Below, piece after piece: positions 52,064 through 59,074 of a stretch of 64,000 nt of DNA. Location: positions 124,001 through 188,000 of the forward strand of contig JAILLP010000033.1 of the NCBI GenBank assembly GCA_024693065.1, given 5' to 3'. The notes beneath the pieces were generated by a model. It saw only the letters and a program-made list of their open reading frames with translations. It made no database searches and had not been told where the DNA came from. This stretch comes from Paludibacteraceae bacterium. Lineage in GTDB: Bacteria > Bacteroidota > Bacteroidia > Bacteroidales > Paludibacteraceae. The position numbers and the translations under genes were made by a program. The stretch's first letter is position 1; each line of letters begins with the position of its first letter.

Positions 52064-54079
52064 CTACCGTCTGTGTTTGTTGTTATTGTTGGCGGGTCCG
52101 TTCCCCTTGTTTCCCTTGTTATGCCAATTGTTGGGCGGGTTATGGTGGCCGGAATGATTGTGGTGGCTCTTTTGGAAGGATTGTTCCTCTTTTTTGCTGT
52201 TCTCCTCTCGGCGGAACCGTTCTTTCTCTGGTGCTGGATAGGTATTCCCCTTGGAATGTGAAAATAGTTGTTCGATCAGGTCGGGGCGTCCCATCTTACG
52301 TAGGTCGTTGATGATGCTTCGTTGGTTCTCTTTCAGGTACCAGAAGAAGAATTTACGCTGCGCCAGCTTGTCCTCCTTGCTGTGTGGCGTCCATACCTTC
52401 TCCAGCGTATAGGGGTGGATACCCGTGTAGTATATCTCCGTGGAGAGGGTCATCGGGGTAGGCGTGAAGTCCTGTATCTGCTCCAGTTTGAAGTCCAGGT
52501 TCTTGGTGATGCAGGCCAGTGAGGCCATGTCCTCCTCCGTGCAGCCGGGGTGGCTGGAGATGAAGTAGGGGATAAGCTGCTGCTTGAGGTTGTATGCCTT
52601 GTTGATGCGCTCAAACTCCTTGTTGAATTCGTGGAAGAGTTTGAACGATGGTTTGCGCATGATGTTCAGCACATTGTCCGAGGTGTGCTCCGGCGCCACC
52701 TTCAGACGTCCGGAGACGTGATGGGCGATCAGCTCCTCCATGTAGTCCTGGTGGCTCTTGTTGACGCGCTCGTCGTCGCTTTTCTGCAACAGGAGATCGT
52801 AGCGCACACCGCTTCCGATGAAGGACTTCTTGATGAAGGGAAGCGCGTCCACCTTCTTGTAGAGCTCGAGCAGCGTCGAGTGGTCCGTGTTCATGTTTTT
52901 GCAGATGGCGGGGTGCATGCACGACGGGCGCTTGCACTTGGCGCACAGGTCAGGGTTCTTCCCCCGCATCTTGTACATATTGGCGGATGGTCCGCCTAGA
53001 TCGCTCAAGTAGCCTTTGAAGTCCGGGTGTTCGGAGAGTTCTTTCACCTCCTTGAGGATGGACTCCTCCGAACGGGACATGATGAACTTCCCTTGGTGGG
53101 AGGAGATGGCGCAGAAGGAGCACCCTCCGAAACATCCTCTATGGATATTGACGGAGAACTTGATCATGTCGTAGGCTGGAATGGTTTTCCCCTTGTATTT
53201 CGGGTGGGGAAGGCGAGTGAAGGGCAGCTCGTAGGTGGCGTCCAGATCTTCGGTGGAGAGCGGTGGATAGGGCGGGTTGATGACGGCCGAGTGCTCTTTG
53301 TCCACACCCTGTATCAGCCTGCGCGCCTTCAGCTTGTTGGATTCCTCCTCCACCACACGGTAGTTCTTCGCCTGTTTCATCTTATCCTTCAGGCATTCCT
53401 GGTGGGAGAAGAGGGTGAATGTCTCCCCTTCGTATTCGGGTATCTCGTCGTTTCGGGCGATGTAGACGGTCTGTGGCACGTCGGTCAGCTCCGCCACGCT
53501 TCGTCCCGCCTTCATCTTCTGCACAATCTCCTTTAAGGGTAGTTCCCCCATGCCGTAGATGAGCAGGTCCGCCTTGCAGTCTTGCAGGAGACAGGGTTTC
53601 AGTTCATCGTCCCAGTAATCGTAGTGGGTGACGCGCCGCAGGGAGGCTTCTATTCCTCCGATGACGATGGGCACGTCGGGCCATAGCTCTTTCAGTATCT
53701 TCGAGTAGACGATGGTGGCGCGGTCTGGACGGAAACCAGCCTGCCCGTTGGGGGAGTAGGCGTCGTCCGAGCGGAGCCTCTTGTTGGCGGTGTAGTGGTT
53801 CACCATCGAGTCCATGCAACCGGCTGAGATGGCGAAGAACATGCGGGGTCTCCCTAACTTCTTGAAGTCCCGGAGGTCATCCCGCCAATTGGGTTGCGGA
53901 ACAATCGCCACACGTATTCCTTGGTGCTCCAGGATCCTGCCGACCACAGCCCCCGCGAACGAGGGATGGTCCACGTATGCGTCGCCGGAGAATAGGATGA
54001 CGTCCACCTCTTCCCAGCCCCTCAGCTCCAACTCCTTCTTGGTCGTCGGGAGAAAATCGCTTAATCGGTACTCTTTCAT
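52064..54079 (-). CDS. ygiQ: YgiQ family radical SAM protein
   Basis: A 671-residue radical S-adenosylmethionine enzyme of the YgiQ family (UPF0313), widespread but of unknown reaction. The start of MKEYRLSDFLPTTKKE fits the family; the frame extends 15 codons more upstream. It has an N-terminal cobalamin-binding-like region (DVILFSGDAYVDHPSFAGAVVGR). The Fe-S motif is CFGGCSFC in VNIHRGCFGGCSFCAISSHQ (near residue 325), with a second cysteine group in CAKCKRPSCMHPAIC. The C-terminal region is DUF3362-like. The tail (about 630-671) is low complexity, rich in His, Asn, Gly and Lys. A CGCTA-ATA-TAGCG inverted repeat precedes the start codon. Confidence 0.93.
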   Translation of the reverse strand: MKEYRLSDFLPTTKKELELRGWEEVDVILFSGDAYVDHPSFAGAVVGRILEHQGIRVAIVPQPNWRDDLRDFKKLGRPRMFFAISAGCMDSMVNHYTANKRLRSDDAYSPNGQAGFRPDRATIVYSKILKELWPDVPIVIGGIEASLRRVTHYDYWDDELKPCLLQDCKADLLIYGMGELPLKEIVQKMKAGRSVAELTDVPQTVYIARNDEIPEYEGETFTLFSHQECLKDKMKQAKNYRVVEEESNKLKARRLIQGVDKEHSAVINPPYPPLSTEDLDATYELPFTRLPHPKYKGKTIPAYDMIKFSVNIHRGCFGGCSFCAISSHQGKFIMSRSEESILKEVKELSEHPDFKGYLSDLGGPSANMYKMRGKNPDLCAKCKRPSCMHPAICKNMNTDHSTLLELYKKVDALPFIKKSFIGSGVRYDLLLQKSDDERVNKSHQDYMEELIAHHVSGRLKVAPEHTSDNVLNIMRKPSFKLFHEFNKEFERINKAYNLKQQLIPYFISSHPGCTEEDMASLACITKNLDFKLEQIQDFTPTPMTLSTEIYYTGIHPYTLEKVWTPHSKEDKLAQRKFFFWYLKENQRSIINDLRKMGRPDLIEQLFSHSKGNTYPAPEKERFRREENSKKEEQSFQKSHHNHSGHHNPPNNWHNKGNKGNGPANNNNKHRR

Positions 54080-54164
54080 GTCGCTAATATAGCGTTTTTT
54101 CCCTTTTCGTCCGCTTTCGCACAACCCTGTGTGAAACTTTTTTTCAAAAAATCATTGTAATGCT

Positions 54165-54194
54165 TTTGCGGGAAAAGGAAATGTAGTATATTCG
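54165..54194 (+). promoter_or_regulatory. Candidate promoter of tRNA-Gln
   Basis: TTTG at 54165-54168, 18 bases, then TATATTCG at 54187-54194, one base off the -7 consensus, 17 bases before the tRNA. Confidence 0.5.
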
Positions 54195-54210
54195 CGGTCG
54201 TAAATGGTAT

Positions 54211-54281
54211 TGCCTTATGGTGTAATGGTAGCACATCAGTTTCTGGCACTGCTTGTCTGGGTTCGAATCCTAGTAAGGCAA
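54211..54281 (+). tRNA. tRNA-Gln (anticodon CTG)
   Basis: A 71-base gene with acceptor TGCCTTA/TAAGGCA and discriminator A. The D arm is GTGT-AATGGTA-GCAC, and the anticodon loop TTCTGGC has CTG at positions 34-36. The T arm is CTGGG-TTCGAAT-CCTAG. The first pair of the anticodon stem (27-43) is a T-C mismatch. The U-A first acceptor pair is usual for bacterial tRNA-Gln. CCA is not encoded. Confidence 0.93.
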
Positions 54282-54296
54282 CAATACAATCCTAAG

Positions 54297-54322
54297 ACCC
54301 TTGAGCGATCAAGGGTTTTTTT
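54297..54322 (+). terminator. Terminator after tRNA-Gln
   Basis: ACCCTTG (54297-54303) and CAAGGGT (54310-54316) pair around a six-base loop, followed by T7. Confidence 0.88.
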
Positions 54323-54338
54323 ATGCCCTGTCGTTTGC

Positions 54339-54797
54339 TTAGAGAATCAACAACGTCAATAGGATGGCGCCTATCGCATAGGTCACGATGTTCGTGCGCA
54401 ATGTTCCCCTGAAGATGGCCTTGGACTCGTACTGTTTCCTTAGGCAGAGGTGGTTGATGCCCCATTCGATGAGGAGGGAGAGGATAAAGGCGACCACATA
54501 GTAGATGATGAGCCCAATCACTTCGTTGTGCTCCCGCACATTCACCTCGTGCGAAGTGACCCAAGGAAACCACATGACCAGCCACCACCCTCCGTTGAGA
54601 TGCAGCGTGGTGATGATGCCTGCGATGCCGCTGACCATGTTGCTCAGCAGTTCCGTCAGGTATATCTTTTTGTCGTATCGCTTGTGAGTGAGGTACTTGG
54701 ATAGGATGAACGCCTCGCATAGGATGACGAAGGCCATGAAAGCCCATCCTATAGGGTGGAAAACATAAATGCCGAATGAAACGTTTAGTAGAGCCAT
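54339..54797 (-). CDS. Four-helix membrane protein of unknown function
   Basis: No family recognised. The 152-residue protein has four predicted helices (about 11-33, 49-70, 92-115 and 131-150), with basic loops (KYLTHKRYDKK, CLRKQYESKAIFRGTLR) that would face the cytoplasm. A tryptophan-rich stretch, NGGWWLVMWFPWVTS, lies between helices 2 and 3 and could form a re-entrant or periplasmic loop. It lies 61 bases downstream of the YolD/polymerase pair on the same strand. Reading as coding rests on length, hydrophobic periodicity and the absence of better frames. Confidence 0.75.
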   Translation of the reverse strand: MALLNVSFGIYVFHPIGWAFMAFVILCEAFILSKYLTHKRYDKKIYLTELLSNMVSGIAGIITTLHLNGGWWLVMWFPWVTSHEVNVREHNEVIGLIIYYVVAFILSLLIEWGINHLCLRKQYESKAIFRGTLRTNIVTYAIGAILLTLLIL

Positions 54798-54858
54798 GGT
54801 GAACTATTCCTCTTTAGATGAAATATTTGTGCATGAAGTTACGAGAATCCAAGGCTTC

Positions 54859-55269
54859 TCACAAGGATATTCCTTCGATATTCACGATTGATTTGATCGG
54901 AATCCTCGTCCCGTCTCCCATCTGTATCTCCTGCTTGTATTCGTCGTACTTGACGAGGCGCTCCTCCTTGGTTGGGTAGGAGCCTCCTTCCTTCCTCTTG
55001 TCGGGCACGAAGTAGGTGATGGTGACGATCGGCTGTTCGCTGATGTGGGCGAGCAGGTAGGCCATCTTCTGGTCGAGTTCCTTCTGTGTCGATTCGTCCG
55101 GGGCGATGAACGCTTCCGTCTCCCTGGCGGTCTCTCGGATAGCGTCGTTGTGACCGTTTAGGGCCGCGAAGGGGGAAAACTGTGCCGCCCGGTCTCGCAT
55201 CGACATCTGCGGATGTTTCGCGGAGACAGGGTGGGGCAGGTGGATGATGTCGTCGTACTCGTGTGTCAT
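54859..55269 (-). CDS. YolD-like family protein, partner of the Y-family polymerase
   Basis: A 136-residue protein with the pattern RDRAAQFSPFAALNGHNDAIRETARETE (about 25-52) and a C-terminal beta domain ending MGDGTRIPIKSIVNIEGI. This matches the YolD-like proteins found beside Y-family polymerases, best known in Firmicutes, including B. subtilis yolD next to the prophage polymerase uvrX. Its biochemical role is unknown; an accessory or regulatory role in lesion bypass is assumed from linkage. Its first four bases overlap the polymerase stop, showing tight coupling. Base composition is GC-rich compared with flanking genes. Confidence 0.82.
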   Translation of the reverse strand: MTHEYDDIIHLPHPVSAKHPQMSMRDRAAQFSPFAALNGHNDAIRETARETEAFIAPDESTQKELDQKMAYLLAHISEQPIVTITYFVPDKRKEGGSYPTKEERLVKYDEYKQEIQMGDGTRIPIKSIVNIEGISL

Positions 55270-56777
55270 GCCTTGTGCCCTCCTATCTGTTGGTTACGTT
55301 CCTTGGCGGTCGCGCCCTCCTCGAAGTTCAATCCTTTTAGGATAGCGTTCTTGCCGAATTTCTTCTTGATGTCCAACAACGCCTCCTGTACCTTCCGCTC
55401 TTTCTTCTGTGCCGCTTCCTTTCGGGCATTCTCTTTTTTTTGCGCCTCGTAGTCGACGAAGAGTTCCAGTTGGACAGGTTGCTTTTCCCTCTCTTGCGCG
55501 CCTTCGTGCAACACTCTTCCTGCGGTGATGTTTAACCTCCTGACCAGCAGGTTGGGGTCGATGATTTTATCGAACAGGCTGGTTGCGGCCTCGATGATCG
55601 CATGGGTGGAGGAGGTGTATGCGGAGAGGTTGCAGTTGCCATGCACAGGCTTGGGTACGGGCTTGCCGTAGTAGCTGGTGGTGATCGCTCCATGGTACGC
55701 ATCCCTGATTTCGGGGCGGGTGAGCGACTCCGCATCGTAGTCTATGTAGAGGCATATCTGGTTGGTGACCAAGCGCTTGTCCACCAGTTCGAGGGCGAGG
55801 TTGTCTGCCATCTCCTGGACCACCACCTTTGTCTTCTTGTAGTCGTAGGGGGAGGAGAGCACTTGCCCGTTGCCGATCGAGTGGTTCTCTGGCTGGTAGC
55901 CTTTGATGTCGGCGATGGTGCAGGGTTCCCAGCCCCAGGCGTGGTCGATGAGCAGTTCCGCGTTGACGCCGAAGAGTTGGTAGAGGAAATCCTCGTTGTT
56001 CAGGGAGCATCGGGCCACCTTGCCCATCGTGTCCATACCATACATCTCCAGCTTGCGGGCGATACCTTTGCCCACCCGCCAGAAACTGGTGAGGGGACGG
56101 TGGTCCCAGAGCTGTTGGCGGTAGGATAGCTCGTCCAGTTCCGCGATGCGCACTCCGTCCTTGTCCGCCGGGATATGTTTCGCCACGATGTCCATGGCAA
56201 TCTTGCTGAGGTATAGGTTGGTGCCGATGCCTGCCGTGGCGGTGATGCCGGTGTGCTCGAACACGTCGCGGATCATCTTCATGGCGAACTCCCTGGGGGT
56301 CAGATGGTTGCTCTTGAGGTAGTTGGTCGCGTCGATGAAGACCTCGTCGATGGAGTAGACGTGGATATCCTCCTCCGAGACGTATTTGAGGTATGTCTTG
56401 TAGATGCGGGTGCTGTATTCGATGTAGTAGGACATGCGGGGTGGTGCGACGATGTAGTCCAACGCCCAGTCCGGATGTTCCTCCAGCTCCTTCACGAAGG
56501 CTGATTTCCCTGTGAGCCGTCGCTGGGGTGCGGCCATCGCTCGTCGGTAGTTGACCCCTTTCACCAGCTGCACGACCTCGAAGAGGCGCGCGCGACCGCC
56601 GATGCCGTAGGCTTTCAGGGAAGGGGTGATCGCCAGACAGATGGTCTTCTCCGTACGACTGCTGTCCGCCACCACGAGGTGGGTCGTGAGGGGGTCGAGC
56701 CCTCTTTCGGCGCACTCCACGGAGGCGAAAAAGGACTTCAGGTCGATGGCGATGTATGTGCGGTTCGTGGCATCCAT
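55266..56777 (-). CDS. Y-family (UvrX/UmuC-type) translesion DNA polymerase
   Basis: A 503-residue error-prone polymerase for synthesis past DNA damage. Catalytic residues lie in YIAIDLKSFFASVECAERG (about 8-26) and VYSIDEVFIDATNYL (about 116-130). The little-finger region follows RVGKGIARKLEMYGMDTMGKVA. The C-terminal 60 residues are a lysine/glutamate-rich helix (YEAQKKENARKEAAQKKERK). The start MDATNRTYIAID gives the usual length; the frame goes on 38 codons upstream into AT-rich sequence. No umuD-like gene is adjacent. The pairing with a YolD-like gene and the GC-rich composition suggest acquisition from another lineage. Confidence 0.92.
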   Translation of the reverse strand: MDATNRTYIAIDLKSFFASVECAERGLDPLTTHLVVADSSRTEKTICLAITPSLKAYGIGGRARLFEVVQLVKGVNYRRAMAAPQRRLTGKSAFVKELEEHPDWALDYIVAPPRMSYYIEYSTRIYKTYLKYVSEEDIHVYSIDEVFIDATNYLKSNHLTPREFAMKMIRDVFEHTGITATAGIGTNLYLSKIAMDIVAKHIPADKDGVRIAELDELSYRQQLWDHRPLTSFWRVGKGIARKLEMYGMDTMGKVARCSLNNEDFLYQLFGVNAELLIDHAWGWEPCTIADIKGYQPENHSIGNGQVLSSPYDYKKTKVVVQEMADNLALELVDKRLVTNQICLYIDYDAESLTRPEIRDAYHGAITTSYYGKPVPKPVHGNCNLSAYTSSTHAIIEAATSLFDKIIDPNLLVRRLNITAGRVLHEGAQEREKQPVQLELFVDYEAQKKENARKEAAQKKERKVQEALLDIKKKFGKNAILKGLNFEEGATAKERNQQIGGHKA

Positions 56778-56884
56778 AACGATGCAAAGATAAGGATTGG
56801 ATGGAAATTTCTGGCGCCTGATTCGTAAATAGTAAATAGCTAAATAGTATATTTCCCTGTGTTCGAGAAAACCTCCCGAACAGG

Positions 56885-56915
56885 TTTTCATTATTTGATT
56901 ATTTTTATATATTTG
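56885..56915 (+). promoter_or_regulatory. Promoter of the secreted/lipoprotein cassette
   Basis: TTTT at 56885-56888, 19 bases, and a perfect TATATTTG at 56908-56915, about 33 bases before the first start codon. Confidence 0.6.
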
Positions 56916-56948
56916 TATTATTTAACAAAAAAAACGGGCAAGGAGATG

Positions 56949-57935
56949 ATGCGCATAGCTCTTGCGATTATATTCACATTTGTGTTGTCATTCAGGCTAA
57001 TGGCCGATGATTGTACGGTGGGGGACGTTATCGAAAAAGATGGCATCTCCTACAAAATCCTTGTCACTTATCTTGTGGTGGACAAGAAGGAGTCGCCCGA
57101 CGCCATAGAAGGTCCCGACAAGTTTTATTGCTCGGGGGAGGCGATGGTTATACATGTCGACAAGAAGCTCAGAGATGTCGTCATTCCCCCTACCATAAAC
57201 AGATTCAAGGTCGTGGGCCTTACCGATAGTCTGTTCTATAAACATAAACACGATAGGATATGGTTGCCTGAGCTCCAGTTCATGGGGAGTGGATGCTTCG
57301 CGAAATTGAAGGTGGGAAGTGGGGCTTTGGTCGTACACAACGTCGCTAACCTGGGCGTAGGCGTGTTCGATGGCCTTGACGCCGAATTGATTTTCGACAT
57401 AACAAGAAAGATTAATTTAGGGAAAGCATTCTTTAAAAATCATAAAGACTCTGCGCATGTTCAGTGTGGTCCCAAGGGGGTAGTCAAAATCCGCACGGAT
57501 ATGCTGCGATACATTAAGCCTTGTTGGGTATACGATGAATGTTACAGCGCCACGTCAGACAACTACAAGAAATGGATCCGTAAAGCGTTCAATGGTGATG
57601 AGGCATTCATGAAGAACGCACTCAATGACAGGGGGTATAGCTTAGGTATGCGATCCTATTCCACGACACCCTCGAAAGCCAAGGATGGGTTGCTTATCAT
57701 AGCGAGCGCCGAAAATGTAAAAGGGCTTGGTTTCCCTTGGGGAAACCTTACCCGTGATTATTATCGCCAATCCAAATATACGGTTGTCAATAAGAAAAAA
57801 AGGAGGAAAGTCACGTGCTATCGGGATTTTATTCCTGTGGTGGACGCTACTCAGAGAAGTGGTTGGTATGTCAGGTTTTTAGGCAAGGAGGGGGAGGAGA
57901 GATTTTCGTTGAATGGTAAACTGTTGAAGAAATGA
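56949..57935 (+). CDS. Secreted BspA-like (degenerate LRR_5) protein A
   Basis: A 328-residue exported protein with a signal peptide (about residues 1-18, ending FRLMADD). Its middle carries a weak LRR_5/BspA pattern (DVVIPPTINRFKVVGLTDSLFY, then GALVVHNVANLGVGVFDGLDAELIF). The C-terminal part is unique and ends with a short FSLNGKLLKK beta motif. It is clearly a paralog of the next gene: the positions of IPP, the GAL/GVLVV strand, VFDGL/IFDGM, the DNYKKW/DNYKKS segment and the ending match in order. An AAGGAG precedes the start, rare here. Its last four bases overlap the next gene (ATGA). The function is unknown. Confidence 0.75.
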   Translation: MRIALAIIFTFVLSFRLMADDCTVGDVIEKDGISYKILVTYLVVDKKESPDAIEGPDKFYCSGEAMVIHVDKKLRDVVIPPTINRFKVVGLTDSLFYKHKHDRIWLPELQFMGSGCFAKLKVGSGALVVHNVANLGVGVFDGLDAELIFDITRKINLGKAFFKNHKDSAHVQCGPKGVVKIRTDMLRYIKPCWVYDECYSATSDNYKKWIRKAFNGDEAFMKNALNDRGYSLGMRSYSTTPSKAKDGLLIIASAENVKGLGFPWGNLTRDYYRQSKYTVVNKKKRRKVTCYRDFIPVVDATQRSGWYVRFLGKEGEERFSLNGKLLKK

Positions 57936-59041
57936 AAAATGTAATGATAATATTATTCGTGCTTCTCTTTTGCCTTCCCGCATCTGCAGACCAGAGAGGT
58001 GTCTCCTTCGAGAAAGACGGAGTGGTGTATGTTATATCTTCTGAAATGATAGCGCGGAGATATGATAGGGTTCGTGACAAGTGGGACATTGTGAATATGG
58101 GTGAAGTCTATGTGAGTGGGGTCACTGTCACGGATAGTTTCGTGACGATTCCCCCCATTGTCTACTGTTCCTCGGCTTACTGCAGGAAAGACACGACGGT
58201 AGTGGCGGAGTACAGGGTCTTGGGAATCGGGGAAAAGGCTTTCGCTGGTGCTAGGCTGAAAGGCCTTGCCATACCGCGTGGACTAAGGTTTATTGGCAAT
58301 GAGGCGTTCCGTGATCTGGAAATCACCGACGGGGTATTGGTTGTGCCGTCGGTAAAGAAGATGAAGGCCAATATATTCGATGGCATGAAATCGAAAGTGC
58401 TTCTGTTGGGTGGTTTTGACTACCCTGTCGCCGAAAAGACATTCGATAACAAAGATGCCCTGCCGGATTTCTATGTGCTTCATGAAGATAGAAATTTGAT
58501 AGTCCCTGAATTAGACAAACGAATGCTCTATACGATAGGTGTTAATATATATACGAGATGGCTCGAAAATTCATGGCGGACCGTCATTACCCAAGTGGAT
58601 AACTACAAGAAGTCATATAAAACATCTTCCTTGGAGGAATTTTCTTTTCTGACTATATTGGGTTCCAGGGAGCGTTCGCCCAAAATCACTTGTAGATACA
58701 AGTCTTATAGAAGATTCGAGAAAGATGGGACTGACATTGACATGATGCCTCCATGTGAGTTCGTTTGTAAGAATCCTTATACAAACAAGAAGGATACCTA
58801 TGACGAATTCGTGATGAATGAAACATTGTTCAGATGTGGAAAAGGAAAGAACTACTCGTATTTCACCTTGGATGGAAAGCCTATTGTGAACACAGAGGGT
58901 TTGTTGGACGGTTCCGGAAGAGATCCATTTGGTTTGCAGGTGCGTTCGAAGGAGGAGGTGAAGAAGAAAAACGAGGCGAAGGAACGGGAACACAATCTCA
59001 ATAAAAAAGTGGATGATCTGAAAAAGGCCTTTGGCTTTTAA
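57932..59041 (+). CDS. Secreted BspA-like (LRR_5) protein B
   Basis: A 369-residue paralog of the preceding protein. It has a signal peptide (about 1-19, ending LPASADQ) and a clearer LRR_5 segment: YRVLGIGEKAFAGARLKGLAIPRGLRFIGNEAFRDL (about 90-125). A unique C-terminal half contains several Lys/Tyr-rich strands (PKITCRYKSYRRFEKDG). The end is a charged coiled-coil helix (EEVKKKNEAKEREHNLNKKVDDLKKAFGF) absent from protein A. Translation is coupled to protein A. BspA-like repeats often mediate adhesion or protein binding at the surface; nothing more specific can be said. Confidence 0.78.
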   Translation: MKNVMIILFVLLFCLPASADQRGVSFEKDGVVYVISSEMIARRYDRVRDKWDIVNMGEVYVSGVTVTDSFVTIPPIVYCSSAYCRKDTTVVAEYRVLGIGEKAFAGARLKGLAIPRGLRFIGNEAFRDLEITDGVLVVPSVKKMKANIFDGMKSKVLLLGGFDYPVAEKTFDNKDALPDFYVLHEDRNLIVPELDKRMLYTIGVNIYTRWLENSWRTVITQVDNYKKSYKTSSLEEFSFLTILGSRERSPKITCRYKSYRRFEKDGTDIDMMPPCEFVCKNPYTNKKDTYDEFVMNETLFRCGKGKNYSYFTLDGKPIVNTEGLLDGSGRDPFGLQVRSKEEVKKKNEAKEREHNLNKKVDDLKKAFGF

Positions 59042-59074
59042 ATAACTGAATAATAAATTTAAAGAGGGAATCTT

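Noticed and set aside
56823..56850. AAATAG tandem triplet upstream of the polymerase gene as an iteron or CRISPR-like repeat
   Set aside because: Only three short irregular copies in AT-rich DNA; no spacer structure.
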